Origin: Phaeobacter italicus | GTDB lineage: Bacteria; Pseudomonadota; Alphaproteobacteria; Rhodobacterales; Rhodobacteraceae | Assembly (NCBI RefSeq): GCF_001258055.1 | Contig: NZ_CVRM01000033.1 | Span: 215,529-279,528, forward strand | Direction of reading: 5' to 3' | DNA: 64,000 nucleotides | Shown here: in pieces, positions 17,899 to 27,925 of the stretch | Layout of the letters: every line of letters begins with the position of its first letter | Position numbering within the stretch: position 1 is the first letter of the stretch | Notes under the pieces: model-generated | The model's input: only the letters and a program-made list of their open reading frames with translations | What the model was told of the DNA's origin: nothing | Databases searched by the model: none | Program-made: the position numbers and the translations under genes

Positions 17899-20072
17899 GA
17901 TCGCCTGTAACTCTTGCTGCCGCCGTCCACGGAGAAACCGTTTAACGCGATGGTAAAGCCGAAATCCGTTGTCGGCTCAACACTTGTTGTCGATGTATAG
18001 CGTCGGTTGACCGAAAGATCGACCTTTACACATTCGTTGGAATAAACGAGCCCGACACCTGCGCGTGTCGCACGGGCGTCAGAAATGTCGTATCGCAAAT
18101 TGGCACTTGCGGTCCAGCCGGGCGAGACCTCGTAGGAGCCGTCAAACCACAGTTCAGAGGTTTCCTCGGACCGTCCTTCAGCGGGATCCGTGCCCAACCA
18201 CAGATAGGTGCCGGTCAGGCTGGCCCGGTCGGTCATCCAATCGCCGCGCACTTCCGCCTTGGAGAAGTTCAGCGACCCGTTAAGCAGTCCGCGCGTGGAA
18301 ATCGCCAGCTCGTCATTGAGTTTGAGTTGCGCGGCCAGCAACAAGTCCGAAGAGGTGCCGCCCAGACCGGAGCTTTTGGTGAAGCGCGTTTCGTTGGTAT
18401 CGCGGAACACCTGGCCGATGGTTGCAGAGGCCTGCCAGCCGCTGGGGGAATACCGCGCCCAGTTCAGGCCATAGGCAACGGTCACACCTTCCTCGCGGGC
18501 GTCTGTCGCGGGAAAGCGGGACAGCTCCAGCAGGTTGCCGCGATCAAACTCGACAAAGTTGCTTTCGTCGTTTGGCACGGCGGTGTCGCCAATATCTGTC
18601 CAGCCAATTTGCAGAATGGGTTCAAGGTATTGCGTTGCGCCGCTGCCTTCCCGCCGGGTCATCGGCAGGCGGAAGGTCAGGGCGCTGCTGGGGCTGAAAC
18701 GGGTGCTCGTGCTGTCAAAGACGCTGTCATCAAAGACCTCAAAGATATCAGCGGCCGCGCCAAGCGAGACTTCGGTTACAAGCCCGCTGTTGAACCGCCA
18801 GCTGCGCCGCCAGTCCAGATCCAGGGTTGCGCGCCCCACATCGCGCCCGGCCGCATCCGTCAGATTGCCTTCAAGATCAGAGGTCCGGTTGTGGCCATGT
18901 GTTTCGACCGACAGCCGCATTTCCCCGCCTATGCGGTCCGGAAAGAAGCGGCGCTCGTAGTAGATATTGCCGATGGAGGAGGGGATCAGATCCTGATTTT
19001 CACTGTCCCGCAATGTCTTGTACGAAATCGCGCTGGCCCGCAGCAGGCTGTCGCGTTTCACTCGTGACAGCACCACCTCAGAGCGCAAACGGTCCAGATC
19101 ATCCAGTCCGTAGTCCACCAGATACGCATCGTCCGAGACGCTTTTCACGTCAAAGCGCAGCTTGAAATCGCGGGGCAGATCAAATGTGCCATCCGCAAAC
19201 ACATACCCGCGCCCCTCGCCGGGATAGAGATCATCGCGGGTATAGGCACCGTTGATTTCGATCTCGCCGCGGCGAAACGCCTGACGATAGCGCAAATCGA
19301 GCGTCCGCGTCCGCGAGGACACATAGGGGGCAATGGTCAGATCCCGGTGCGGCCCAAGCGTGAGGAAATACGGCACCTTGACCCCGGTGCCGAGGTTCGA
19401 TGTGGTCCGCAGCGAAGGGATCAGAAAGCCGCTTGCGCGCTCCAGCGTCGGGTCTGGCAGGCGAATGGCCGGGAAGTAGAACACGGGCACATCCATCACC
19501 CGCAGCTGCGCGCTTTCGAGATAAAGCTGCTTTTCCTGCTGGTCGTGCGTGATCCGTTCCGCCCTGATCTGCCAAAGCGGCGGACGCCCGTCATTGCAGA
19601 CATGGCAGGAGGTCACGGCCGTTTTGTACAGCTGGGTGTAACGGCCCCCGACGCGGGTCATCTGCAGCGATGCAAGCTGCAGCTGTTGCTGGAAGACCAT
19701 GCGCGCACCAACCAACAGCCCGTTGCGCATATCGCGGTCCAGTTCCGCAGCATCCGCCAGAATGGTGACGTCTTCGCCCTCGTCAATGCGAATGGGGCCT
19801 TCGATCTGCAAAGAGCCTTCGGTCTGATCAAAGGTGATTTTCTTGGCGCTGAGGCGGGTGTTGCCCTGGAACGCCTCGACATTGCCCTGCGCAACCAACG
19901 TGCGCTCTGGTGTGATGAACAGTTGATCTGCCACCAGAATTGCAGGGGTCTGCGTTGTCCCGGCCGTCTGACTGCCAAAGGGGCGACCTTGGGCATCGGC
20001 GGGGGCCGGCAGTGACATCGGTGCGACCGCGAGAAACGGCAGGACAGTCGATAAAAGCAGGGCGCGGCGCAT
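17883..20072 (-). CDS. lptD: LPS-assembly protein LptD (outer-membrane barrel)
   Basis: A 729-residue outer-membrane protein that, with LptE, inserts lipopolysaccharide into the outer leaflet. It has a signal peptide ending around APADAQG, an OstA/LptA-like jellyroll domain (about residues 45-160, with NVEAFQGNTRLSAKKITFD), then a long beta-barrel domain with alternating strands and aromatic turns. The start at MRRALLLSTVL is preferred because GAGG lies nine bases upstream; an in-frame start at 20090 has none. Two cysteines in TSCHVCNDG and others near the C-terminus may form the maturation disulfides. Confidence 0.95.
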   Translation of the reverse strand: MRRALLLSTVLPFLAVAPMSLPAPADAQGRPFGSQTAGTTQTPAILVADQLFITPERTLVAQGNVEAFQGNTRLSAKKITFDQTEGSLQIEGPIRIDEGEDVTILADAAELDRDMRNGLLVGARMVFQQQLQLASLQMTRVGGRYTQLYKTAVTSCHVCNDGRPPLWQIRAERITHDQQEKQLYLESAQLRVMDVPVFYFPAIRLPDPTLERASGFLIPSLRTTSNLGTGVKVPYFLTLGPHRDLTIAPYVSSRTRTLDLRYRQAFRRGEIEINGAYTRDDLYPGEGRGYVFADGTFDLPRDFKLRFDVKSVSDDAYLVDYGLDDLDRLRSEVVLSRVKRDSLLRASAISYKTLRDSENQDLIPSSIGNIYYERRFFPDRIGGEMRLSVETHGHNRTSDLEGNLTDAAGRDVGRATLDLDWRRSWRFNSGLVTEVSLGAAADIFEVFDDSVFDSTSTRFSPSSALTFRLPMTRREGSGATQYLEPILQIGWTDIGDTAVPNDESNFVEFDRGNLLELSRFPATDAREEGVTVAYGLNWARYSPSGWQASATIGQVFRDTNETRFTKSSGLGGTSSDLLLAAQLKLNDELAISTRGLLNGSLNFSKAEVRGDWMTDRASLTGTYLWLGTDPAEGRSEETSELWFDGSYEVSPGWTASANLRYDISDARATRAGVGLVYSNECVKVDLSVNRRYTSTTSVEPTTDFGFTIALNGFSVDGGSKSYRRSCKNT

Positions 20073-20073
20073 G

Positions 20074-21177
20074 TTATCCGTCCTCGGCATGTAGTAGCAG
20101 ACCCATGGTCAGCAGGATCGCGGCAACCGGCGGCGCCCAGCCAGCCAGAGCCACCGGGATCTGGCCGTTCTCACCAAGAATCTGTGCGAAATTTCTAAGA
20201 AAATAAAGCCCAAAACCAAGCAGGACCGCCATCAGAACGGCCAGCCCAGTGCCACCAAAACGCGCATGGCGCATGGTGAAGGCAGCGCCAACCAGAACCA
20301 TGGCAATCAGGAACAGCGGGCGGGCCAGTTCAACCTGCAGCCAGACTTCGTAGCGTTTGGTGGAAAATCCGGCCTCTGCCAGCTCTCTGATGGTGGCGGG
20401 GAGATCATAGACAGAGATCCCCGTCGCGGTCCCCAGCGTGTCGCGGATCCGTTCAGATGTCAGCGTGGTCGACAGGCGCAAACTGGCGTGTTCGGTTGCG
20501 TTGGTCTCGGGATTGACGCCGGTGACCAACGGCCAGACCTTTGCATTCGTCAAAACCCAGTCGCTGCCATCCAGCGTTGCGCTGCGAGCGACGGTCTGAC
20601 GGATCGGGCGACCCTCCGGGCCATAGGACAGGATGGTCACACCGAGAAGCGTGACATCTTCGACGTCACCGCTATAGCCTTTGGCGTGGATGACCGATTG
20701 GCCCTGCGCACCGCCTTGCCGCAGCCACAGGCCTTCGCCGGTCAGCGACAACGCGGCCGGGCCACCATTGCGATAGGTTTCCGCGAGATCGCGGTAGTGG
20801 TTGGAGGTGGCGGCGACGATCGGGTTCAGCGTGCTGACCGCAAGAAGCCCGATAAAGGCCGCCAGCACCACAGGCGCAGCCAGCGCCCTGATGCCAGAGC
20901 GGCCAATGGCGCGGGTCACGACCAGTTCGCTGCTGCGGGCCAGACCCACAAACAGCACGATGGTTGTCAGGATCATGATGAGCGGGAGAAACTCGCTCAA
21001 TGCGGCGGGAGCGTTGAGCAGGGTCAACCCGAACAGTTGGCCAAAGCTCAGATCCTGCGCATCAAACCTCCGGATCTGCTCGTTGAGATCAATGAGCATC
21101 ACCAGCGTCAGCAGCACAGCGCAGATAACGGCAAACCACTGCAGGAAGCGGCGCGCATAGTAGAAATCCAGCGTCAT
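20074..21177 (-). CDS. lptG: LPS export ABC permease LptG
   Basis: A 367-residue inner-membrane subunit of the LptB2FG transporter, which extracts LPS from the inner membrane and feeds it to the LptC-LptA-LptD bridge. Six membrane helices are expected, three before and three after a periplasmic jellyroll domain; the first is WFAVICAVLLTLVMLI and the last group begins around residue 270 with PLFLIAMVLVGAAF. Start at MTLDFYYARRF, overlapping the lptF stop by four bases, excludes a 50-residue leader read from 21327. lptD begins just one base after its stop. Confidence 0.95.
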   Translation of the reverse strand: MTLDFYYARRFLQWFAVICAVLLTLVMLIDLNEQIRRFDAQDLSFGQLFGLTLLNAPAALSEFLPLIMILTTIVLFVGLARSSELVVTRAIGRSGIRALAAPVVLAAFIGLLAVSTLNPIVAATSNHYRDLAETYRNGGPAALSLTGEGLWLRQGGAQGQSVIHAKGYSGDVEDVTLLGVTILSYGPEGRPIRQTVARSATLDGSDWVLTNAKVWPLVTGVNPETNATEHASLRLSTTLTSERIRDTLGTATGISVYDLPATIRELAEAGFSTKRYEVWLQVELARPLFLIAMVLVGAAFTMRHARFGGTGLAVLMAVLLGFGLYFLRNFAQILGENGQIPVALAGWAPPVAAILLTMGLLLHAEDG

Positions 21178-22340
21178 GCCATGCCTCCCTCTGTTTCGTC
21201 GCCATTCTGCGAGCGACGGCCATGGCGATGGCGTGCCCAAATCGGTCCCAGTGGCTTGGACGCGAGCTGGAGGAAAATCAATGCAGCCGCCAGGCCGACG
21301 GCGGTGGGCAGGTAGATCAGCGGCCACATGTCGGCGTTTTCCAGCACCGGTTCGGAAACGACACCCCGCAGCCCTTCGACAAAGATCAGCAGCACAAAGG
21401 CAACCAGCGCTTGGCGCCAGACGCCAAATCGTGAAAAGCCCCCAACCATGAGGGCCGAGAAACCGATCAAAGCCACAGCGACACAGACCAGCGCGCGGGC
21501 AAACCGCAGATGCAATTCCTCTGCCAAAGCGCCAGCGCTGTATGGTCCTTCGGCGATCAGCCTGGCCCGGTCCTGCAGCAGCTCAAGACTCGGGATGGCG
21601 CGGATGTTGCGGGTCTTTTCCTCGGCCTTGTTGGCAAGACTGCTGATATCATAGGAAAAATCGGAAAAGATCGTAGAGGACAGGCGCCGGGTCTGCATGT
21701 CGATCCGCTGGGACATCCCGTCGACCATGACCAGATGCGTCCGGTCTTCATCGCGCACCAGATAAGCCTTGCCTCCGGTATATGTGACCACCTGATCCGG
21801 GTTGCGCCGATCCGACAGGAAGACATCATTCAACGTGCCATCGGGGTCGATACGTCCGATGTAAAAGGTGACGCCGCGCGTTGGATGGAGAAAGTCGCCT
21901 TCGCTCAGCAATTTTGCGGTGACGTTACGGGATATTTCCGTCTCTCGCTGCTCGAGGGTCGCGATAGAGGTGGGCAGCAGGAAATGGGTCAGGATCGACA
22001 TCATGATTGCCGTGATGATCCCAAAGGCCAGCGCAGGTTTCGCCATTTGCCAGGGGCTGGTGCCAGTGGCGCGCAAAACGGTCAGTTCGCTCTCGCTGTT
22101 GAGCCGGTTTGTCACCCAGACAGAGGACGCAAAAGCCGCCACAGGCAAAACCATGCGGATCAGGTTGGGCAGAGACAGGGCTGTGAACTCAAAGAAAACG
22201 AGGGCTGACTGACCATCGCCAATCAGTCGATCAAACAGCACCACGGCGCGGTTGATCCAGAAAACGGCCACCAGAATCAGGGCGAAGAACCCGAAAAACA
22301 GCAGGTATTGGGACAGCACATATCTGTCGTATCGTGACAC
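21174..22340 (-). CDS. lptF: LPS export ABC permease LptF
   Basis: A 388-residue permease paired with LptG. It begins MSRYDRYVLSQYLLFFGFF, with three N-terminal membrane helices, a periplasmic jellyroll (about residues 130-270) and three C-terminal helices. It is the first gene of the lptF-lptG-lptD-surA-pdxA-rsmA run and is divergent from pepA across 273 bp, the conserved lptFG/pepA-holC arrangement. Confidence 0.95.
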   Translation of the reverse strand: MSRYDRYVLSQYLLFFGFFALILVAVFWINRAVVLFDRLIGDGQSALVFFEFTALSLPNLIRMVLPVAAFASSVWVTNRLNSESELTVLRATGTSPWQMAKPALAFGIITAIMMSILTHFLLPTSIATLEQRETEISRNVTAKLLSEGDFLHPTRGVTFYIGRIDPDGTLNDVFLSDRRNPDQVVTYTGGKAYLVRDEDRTHLVMVDGMSQRIDMQTRRLSSTIFSDFSYDISSLANKAEEKTRNIRAIPSLELLQDRARLIAEGPYSAGALAEELHLRFARALVCVAVALIGFSALMVGGFSRFGVWRQALVAFVLLIFVEGLRGVVSEPVLENADMWPLIYLPTAVGLAAALIFLQLASKPLGPIWARHRHGRRSQNGDETEGGMA

Positions 22341-22613
22341 TCGATCCCCCCAGACCTAACTGTCTTTGTTTTCCCGCGACCTTAGAGGATTTGTTTGCCG
22401 GGGAAAACTGCAATCTGCCAGCAATTTATGCGTTGGCGATCCTTGGCCTGCAGACCGGTTCACGGCGCGGTAAATCATGCGGTGCCTCTGCCCATTACAA
22501 GGGGAGATGACATCGCCAGCGTCGGGCTGCGGATGTTTGACCCTAGCCATTGCTCTGTGGGCAAGCTACCTGTTGGGCAATTCGATTTTCATTTGCAAAA
22601 GGAACATCCGCAC

Positions 22614-24089
22614 ATGCGTCCGCTGACCCCGACCCGCTTTGTCGAATTTGACCCCAAGACCCTCTCGGATCTGGAAGGACGTGTTGTGGTTCAAATCACG
22701 CCAGAGGGAACGCTGGGGCAGGCGGCGCGGACCGCCAACCGGCTGACCAAAGGCGCGATTGCACGTTTGGTGGAAGCGGCGTCTTTTGAAAAAGCAAAAG
22801 CCGGTGAGGTGATTTCGCTGGCATGGCCTGCGGGCATGAAGGCAGAGGCGCTGGACGTGCTGATCACCCCGCGCAAGATCACCCCAATCGAGGCGCGCAA
22901 GGCCGGGGCAAAGCTGGCGGCACTTGGCAGCGGCAAGACAGTCACTGTTATGGCTGGCTCGATGCAGCGGGCGGCAGATCTCGCGCTGGGAATGGCGCTG
23001 CGCGATTACCGGTTCGACAACCACAAGAGCAAACAGGAAGAGGACGGCGCAGGCGAGGTGATCATTGCGCACAAAAACCCGTCCGAGATGGAAGACGCCT
23101 TTGCCCCGATGGCAGCCGTTGCCGAAGGCGTGCATATGACACGCGATCTGGTCAATGAACCGGCAAACGTTCTGACCACGACGGAATTTGCCAACCGTCT
23201 GGCCGAGATGGAGGCGCTTGGCCTCGAGGTTGAAGTGCTCGATGAGGACAAGCTGGCCGAACTGGGCATGCGGACCCTTTTGTCGGTTGGTCAGGGGTCT
23301 GACAGCCCGTCCAAGGTTGTTGTGATGCATTGGAAAGGTGGCGATGCAGATGCTGCGCCGCTGGCTCTGGTTGGTAAGGGTGTTGTGTTCGATACCGGTG
23401 GTATCTCTCTCAAACCTGCTGCGGGCATGGAAGAAATGACAATGGACATGGGCGGCGCGGGCGTTGTTGCGGGCACCATGCGCGCGCTGGCCAAGCGCAA
23501 GGCCAAAGCCAATGTTGTGGGGCTCGTGGGGCTGGTGGAAAACATGCCCTCAGGAAATGCCACGCGGCCTGGTGACGTCGTGAAATCGATGAAGGGCGAT
23601 ACCGTCGAAATCATCAACACCGACGCCGAAGGTCGGCTCGTCCTGTGTGACGTTATGTGGTACGCGCAAGAGCGGTTCAAACCCGTTGGCATGATTGATC
23701 TGGCCACACTGACCGGGGCGATCATCATCGGTCTTGGTCATGAAAACGCGGGGGTCTTCTCCAACGACGATGCCTTCTGCAATGCGTTCCTCAAGGCGGC
23801 AGAGGCCGAGGGTGAAGGCGCCTGGCGGATGCCACTGGGCAAGGCTTATGATGATCAGCTGAAATCCCGCATCGCCGATATGAAAAATGTCGGCGGCCGC
23901 CCCGCAGGCTCCATCACCGCAGCGCAGTTCCTGCAGCGGTTCGTGCAGGAAGGAACCCCCTGGATTCACCTGGACATCGCCGGTGTTGCCTCTGTCAGCA
24001 GCCCCACCGCCTATGCGCCGAAGGGGGCAACCGGCTGGGGCGTCATGGCCCTGAGCCGGATGGTTCAGGATATGCTTGAGACGGATTAA
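22614..24089 (+). CDS. pepA: Leucyl aminopeptidase PepA
   Basis: A 491-residue M17 di-metal aminopeptidase, cytoplasmic and hexameric in the family. The signature NTDAEGRLVLCD is near residue 335 and the metal/active-site lysine region VGKGVVFDTGGISLKPAAGM is near residue 255; both are intact. Start at MRPLTPTRF, with AAAAGGAAC about ten bases upstream; an upstream extension to 22395 lacks a ribosome binding site. Eight bases separate its stop from holC, so they are an operon. Confidence 0.96.
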   Translation: MRPLTPTRFVEFDPKTLSDLEGRVVVQITPEGTLGQAARTANRLTKGAIARLVEAASFEKAKAGEVISLAWPAGMKAEALDVLITPRKITPIEARKAGAKLAALGSGKTVTVMAGSMQRAADLALGMALRDYRFDNHKSKQEEDGAGEVIIAHKNPSEMEDAFAPMAAVAEGVHMTRDLVNEPANVLTTTEFANRLAEMEALGLEVEVLDEDKLAELGMRTLLSVGQGSDSPSKVVVMHWKGGDADAAPLALVGKGVVFDTGGISLKPAAGMEEMTMDMGGAGVVAGTMRALAKRKAKANVVGLVGLVENMPSGNATRPGDVVKSMKGDTVEIINTDAEGRLVLCDVMWYAQERFKPVGMIDLATLTGAIIIGLGHENAGVFSNDDAFCNAFLKAAEAEGEGAWRMPLGKAYDDQLKSRIADMKNVGGRPAGSITAAQFLQRFVQEGTPWIHLDIAGVASVSSPTAYAPKGATGWGVMALSRMVQDMLETD

Positions 24090-24097
24090 GCGCACTC

Positions 24098-24562
24098 ATG
24101 GGGGCTGTCTATTTTTACCATCTGACACGGCGTCCGCTGGCCGAGACGCTTCCGGTCCTGCTCGAAAAGGCGATGGGCGCTGGTTGGCGCATCGTTGTGC
24201 GCGGGCAGGATCAGGAGCGGATCACCTGGCTGGATGATCGTCTGTGGCAGGGGCCAGAGGACCGGTTCCTTCCGCATGGTGTTGCGGGTGGCCCCCGCGA
24301 TCATCTTCAACCTGTGTTGCTGACAACCCAGCCAGAACTGGCAGAGGGCACCCATTGTCTGATGGCAGTTGATGGCGCTGATGTCACGCCAGCCGAAGTG
24401 GCATCGCTGGAACGGGTGTGCATTCTGTTTGATGGCACCGACCAGGCGGCCGTGGCGCGGGCGCGGACGCAGTGGAAAACCCTGACTGATGCAGGCTGCG
24501 CCGCGCAATACTGGTCCGAGGAAAGCGGCAAATGGGAAAAGAAGGCCGAGAGCAAGGGCTGA
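24098..24562 (+). CDS. holC: DNA polymerase III chi subunit
   Basis: A 154-residue HolC protein of the clamp-loader complex that bridges the tau-psi complex to single-strand binding protein. It starts MGAVYFYHLTRRPLAETLP and contains the WLDDRLWQGPEDRFLPHG region typical of the family. pepA-holC is a conserved gene pair. It converges with the aspartic protease gene downstream. Confidence 0.94.
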   Translation: MGAVYFYHLTRRPLAETLPVLLEKAMGAGWRIVVRGQDQERITWLDDRLWQGPEDRFLPHGVAGGPRDHLQPVLLTTQPELAEGTHCLMAVDGADVTPAEVASLERVCILFDGTDQAAVARARTQWKTLTDAGCAAQYWSEESGKWEKKAESKG

Positions 24563-24630
24563 CACCGCCGCTCTTGGGGCAGTCGGTGGCTTGCAGGATC
24601 CCCGCCAAGGCAAGCTGCGGACAACCAGCC

Positions 24631-25212
24631 TTACCGGGTGAGCACCATTGCGCCCTCGCGGATTTCGATGCTGGACCAGCGCTGCAGATAGTCCATGCCC
24701 AATAGGGACTGATCCATCTGGCCTTCGTTCACCGCGACGCTGACATTGCGGTCGGTAATACCACCCAGTGACATGCTGTCGACGCGGGTGCGGGCTGTGC
24801 GGACCTCTCCGTTTGCGGTGCGGGCTCGACCGAGATAGGCAAGATCGTCAAGATCAATGCCAACACGGCGGGCGTCCGCCGCGTTCAGCACAACAGCGCT
24901 TGCACCGGTGTCGACGAGAAACTGCACCGGAACATCGTTGACCTCCAGCGTGAGGTAGTAGTGCCCATCCCGTGACCGCGGCACATCCACCCGGCCTTCG
25001 TCCTGCAAGACGCTTTGCTGGGGGCTGACGGTCGTGCGGATGTCATCCCACAGCCCATAACCTGCAATCACGCCCAGAAAAATGAACGCCCAGATCGCCA
25101 GTTGCTGCAGGGTCTTGCCGATACCCTGACGGTTTTGCACAAAAACCCAGGACCCCACCGCAACCAGCAGCAGGCCAAGATAGATCAGGCGTCCATAATC
25201 GTCACCGTTCAA
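24631..25212 (-). CDS. TIGR02281-type membrane-anchored clan AA aspartic protease
   Basis: About 193 residues. An N-terminal pair of membrane segments (LIYLGLLLVAVGSWVFV and LAIWAFIFLGVIAGYGLW) leads to a retropepsin-like domain with the active-site triad VDTGASAVVL near residue 105. The C-terminal LLGMDYLQRWSSIEIREG is the standard end of the family. I take the start as TTG at 25212, because AGGAG lies seven bases upstream; a GTG at 25227 would add five residues and overlap that site. The function of this family in alphaproteobacteria is not established. Confidence 0.88.
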   Translation of the reverse strand: MNGDDYGRLIYLGLLLVAVGSWVFVQNRQGIGKTLQQLAIWAFIFLGVIAGYGLWDDIRTTVSPQQSVLQDEGRVDVPRSRDGHYYLTLEVNDVPVQFLVDTGASAVVLNAADARRVGIDLDDLAYLGRARTANGEVRTARTRVDSMSLGGITDRNVSVAVNEGQMDQSLLGMDYLQRWSSIEIREGAMVLTR

Positions 25213-25312
25213 CTGGGCTCTCCTCACATGTCCGGCCTGCGCAGGTAGCGCGGCCTGTTACGGTGAATATGGGGGCAGGGACACTGGATTTCGAGATGAG
25301 GCAGAGCCCGGA

Positions 25313-25933
25313 TCAGCCGGCAAAGCCGAATGCCTGCAGACCATCCAGCACAAATTGCACCGAAAGCGCGGCAAGCAGCATCCCCAAAAGCCGGGTGACA
25401 ACGGTGATCCCGGTTTTGCCCAGAAGGCGTTCCAACATGCCCGAGAACAGGCACATCACAAGCAGGATGCCCAGAACGGCAAACACCACGCCCATGACCA
25501 TGAAAAACCCCGAAATGCCCGGCTGCTGGCCGGTCAAGAGGATCACCGTGGCAATGGAGCCGGGTCCGGCAATCAGCGGAATGGCGAGCGGAAAGACGGA
25601 CGGATCGTCAAAGTCATCTTCCTCACTGCGATCTTCGCGCCGCTTGTTGCGTCGCTCAAACAGCATGTCGAGAGCGGTCAGGAAAAGCAGCACGCCGCCT
25701 GCGATGCGAAAGGCGGGCATGGAAATGCCGACAAAGCCCAGCACCGCTTCGCCCAGGGCGGCAAAAAGGGCCAGCAAGCCAACCGCCGTCAGCGTGGCCC
25801 GCAGGGCAATGCTGCGTTTCTGCTGCGCGCTCATGCCCTGGGTCATGGCGATGAAGATCGGGGTCAGGCCAATCGGGTCGATAATGACAAACAGTGTCAC
25901 AAAGGAGGTGATCAGAAAAGCAGTGTCGATCAT
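25313..25933 (-). CDS. MarC-family integral membrane protein
   Basis: A 206-residue protein with about six membrane helices, starting MIDTAFLITSFVTLFVIIDP. The IDPIGLTPIFIAMT motif and the central acidic loop (ERRNKRREDRSEEDDFDDP) followed by FPLAIPLIAGPGSI are characteristic of the MarC/SNARE-associated-like family. Despite the name, E. coli MarC is not proven to confer drug resistance; function remains unknown. The start overlaps the stop of the upstream ABC-F gene by four bases (ATGA), so it is coupled to it. Confidence 0.92.
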   Translation of the reverse strand: MIDTAFLITSFVTLFVIIDPIGLTPIFIAMTQGMSAQQKRSIALRATLTAVGLLALFAALGEAVLGFVGISMPAFRIAGGVLLFLTALDMLFERRNKRREDRSEEDDFDDPSVFPLAIPLIAGPGSIATVILLTGQQPGISGFFMVMGVVFAVLGILLVMCLFSGMLERLLGKTGITVVTRLLGMLLAALSVQFVLDGLQAFGFAG

Positions 25934-27786
25934 TGCGCTTCGGCCTGTTCCAGTTTTTCCAATGCGTCCATCCAGAGCCCTTCGGCCCGGCCAAGCGCTT
26001 CGATGCACTCGGCATGTTTCTTCTGCCAGACCTCAATATCCGACGACTTGCCACTTTCGTAAAGGGCCGGATCGGCGAGCTTCTCGTCCAGCTTTTCGCG
26101 CATTTCGCTCAGTTTTTCGACCCGCGCCTCGGATTTGCGGACCTCAGAGCGCAGGGCGAGCAGTTCGTCCCGGCTGGCGCGTTTTGGTTTGGCGGCAGCT
26201 TTGGGTGCGGGTTTTTCAACGGGCTTTTCACGCGCCAGCAGCATATCGCGGTAGCTGTCCAGATCGCCCTCGTATGGTTTGACCGTCCCGTCCGACACCA
26301 GCCACAGACGGTCGGCGACCAGCGACAGCAGATGCATGTCGTGGCTGACCAGAATGACAGCGCCGCTATAGGCGGTCAGCGCCTCCACCAGCGCCTCGCG
26401 GCTTTCGATGTCCAGGTGGTTGGTCGGTTCATCAAGGATCAGCATATGCGGCGCATCAATGGTCGCAATCAGCAGGGACAGACGCGCCTTTTGCCCACCT
26501 GACAGGCGGCCCACAGCGGTTTCTGCCTGTTCAGCACCAAGGCCGAAACCTGCCAGACGGGTCCGCCAGCGTGTTGGGGTTTCCTCGGGGCGCAGACGGC
26601 GCAGGTGGTCGAGCGGGGTTTCGTCGACATACAGCTCATCCACCTGATGCTGCGCAAAATAGCCAATCCGCAGCTTGGAGGACCGGGTCATCTTGCCCGC
26701 CATCAAAGGCAGCCGGTCCGACAGCAGTTTGGACAGCGTGGATTTGCCCTGACCGTTCTTGCCCAATAGCGCAATCCGGTCGTCCTGATCGATGCGCAGG
26801 TTCAGCCGTTTCAGCACCTCCACCTCGCCGTAGCCGGTGGTGCCGCCCTCGATATGGATGATCGGGGGTGACATCTCTTCGGGCTCTGGAAAGGTAAAGG
26901 CCCGCATCGCGGCTTCCTGCGGCGTAGAGATCGGCTTCATCTTTTCGATCATCTTCAGGCGAGACTGCGCTTGTTTCGCCTTTGTTGCCTTGGCGCGGAA
27001 ACGGTCGACAAAGCTCTGCAGATGGGCGCGGCGGGCGTCCTGTTTTCTCGCCTCCGACAGGGCGGCGGCGATGCGAGCGGCGCGCGTTTCGGCAAAGGTG
27101 TCGTAGGTGCCCTGATAAAGCGTCAGCTTGCGGTCTTCGAGGTGCAGGATCGACCCCACCGCCCGGTTGAGCAGACCGCGGTCATGCGAGATCACCAGAA
27201 CAGTATGGGGATACGAGGCCAGATAGCTCTCCAGCCAGAGGGCCCCCTCCAGATCAAGATAGTTGGTCGGTTCGTCCAAAAGCAGCAGATCGGGCTGCGC
27301 AAAGAGAACTCCGGCCAGCGCAACGCGCATCCGCCAGCCGCCGGAATAGGCGGAACAGGGACGGCTGTGTTCTTCGTCGTCAAAACCAAGCCCCTTGAGA
27401 ATGGCCGCAGCACGCGCTGGTGCGGACCAGGCGTCAATGTCGGCAAGGCGGGTCTGAACCTCGGCAATGCGGGCGGGATCTGTTGCCGTCTCGGCCTCTT
27501 CCAGCAGCGCGGCGCGCTCCAGATCGGCTGCAAGCACCGTATCGAGGATTGTCACCTCGGAGGAGGGGACCTCCTGAGCGACGCCGCCAATGCGGGCCTG
27601 CGACGGCAAAGAGATTTCGCCGGTGTCCAGCGTCAGCTCTCCGCGGATCAGGCGAAACAGGGTGGATTTGCCGGTGCCATTGCGGCCGACAATGCCGACC
27701 TTGTGCCCATCAGGGATGGTGGCAGACGCGTGGTCGATCAGCGGGCGGCCTTCGACCGAATAGGAGATATCTTTGATCCGTAGCAT
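25930..27786 (-). CDS. ABC-F family ATPase (YheS/Uup-like)
   Basis: A 618-residue soluble protein with two ABC domains and no membrane part. Domain 1 has Walker A GRNGTGKST, signature YSGGWRMR and Walker B LLLLDEPTNYLD; domain 2 has GKNGQGKST, LSGGQKAR and MLILDEPTNHLD. The linker and a C-terminal charged coiled coil (about residues 530-618) are typical of ribosome-associated ABC-F translation factors. Start at MLRIKDISYS (27786) rather than a 12-residue extension. Specific role (translation quality control or antibiotic protection) cannot be decided. Confidence 0.93.
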   Translation of the reverse strand: MLRIKDISYSVEGRPLIDHASATIPDGHKVGIVGRNGTGKSTLFRLIRGELTLDTGEISLPSQARIGGVAQEVPSSEVTILDTVLAADLERAALLEEAETATDPARIAEVQTRLADIDAWSAPARAAAILKGLGFDDEEHSRPCSAYSGGWRMRVALAGVLFAQPDLLLLDEPTNYLDLEGALWLESYLASYPHTVLVISHDRGLLNRAVGSILHLEDRKLTLYQGTYDTFAETRAARIAAALSEARKQDARRAHLQSFVDRFRAKATKAKQAQSRLKMIEKMKPISTPQEAAMRAFTFPEPEEMSPPIIHIEGGTTGYGEVEVLKRLNLRIDQDDRIALLGKNGQGKSTLSKLLSDRLPLMAGKMTRSSKLRIGYFAQHQVDELYVDETPLDHLRRLRPEETPTRWRTRLAGFGLGAEQAETAVGRLSGGQKARLSLLIATIDAPHMLILDEPTNHLDIESREALVEALTAYSGAVILVSHDMHLLSLVADRLWLVSDGTVKPYEGDLDSYRDMLLAREKPVEKPAPKAAAKPKRASRDELLALRSEVRKSEARVEKLSEMREKLDEKLADPALYESGKSSDIEVWQKKHAECIEALGRAEGLWMDALEKLEQAEAQ

Positions 27787-27925
27787 GGCACCTTCTGTTG
27801 TCCAAACCGGGGCAGGGGTCAATGGCTATTGCATCAGCTGACGTGTCCGCAGCCCGATCAGCAGCGCTGGACAAGCGTCGGTGGCGTGATAGGTCAGGGA
27901 GACCTTTTATCTGAAAGCCGTTTTC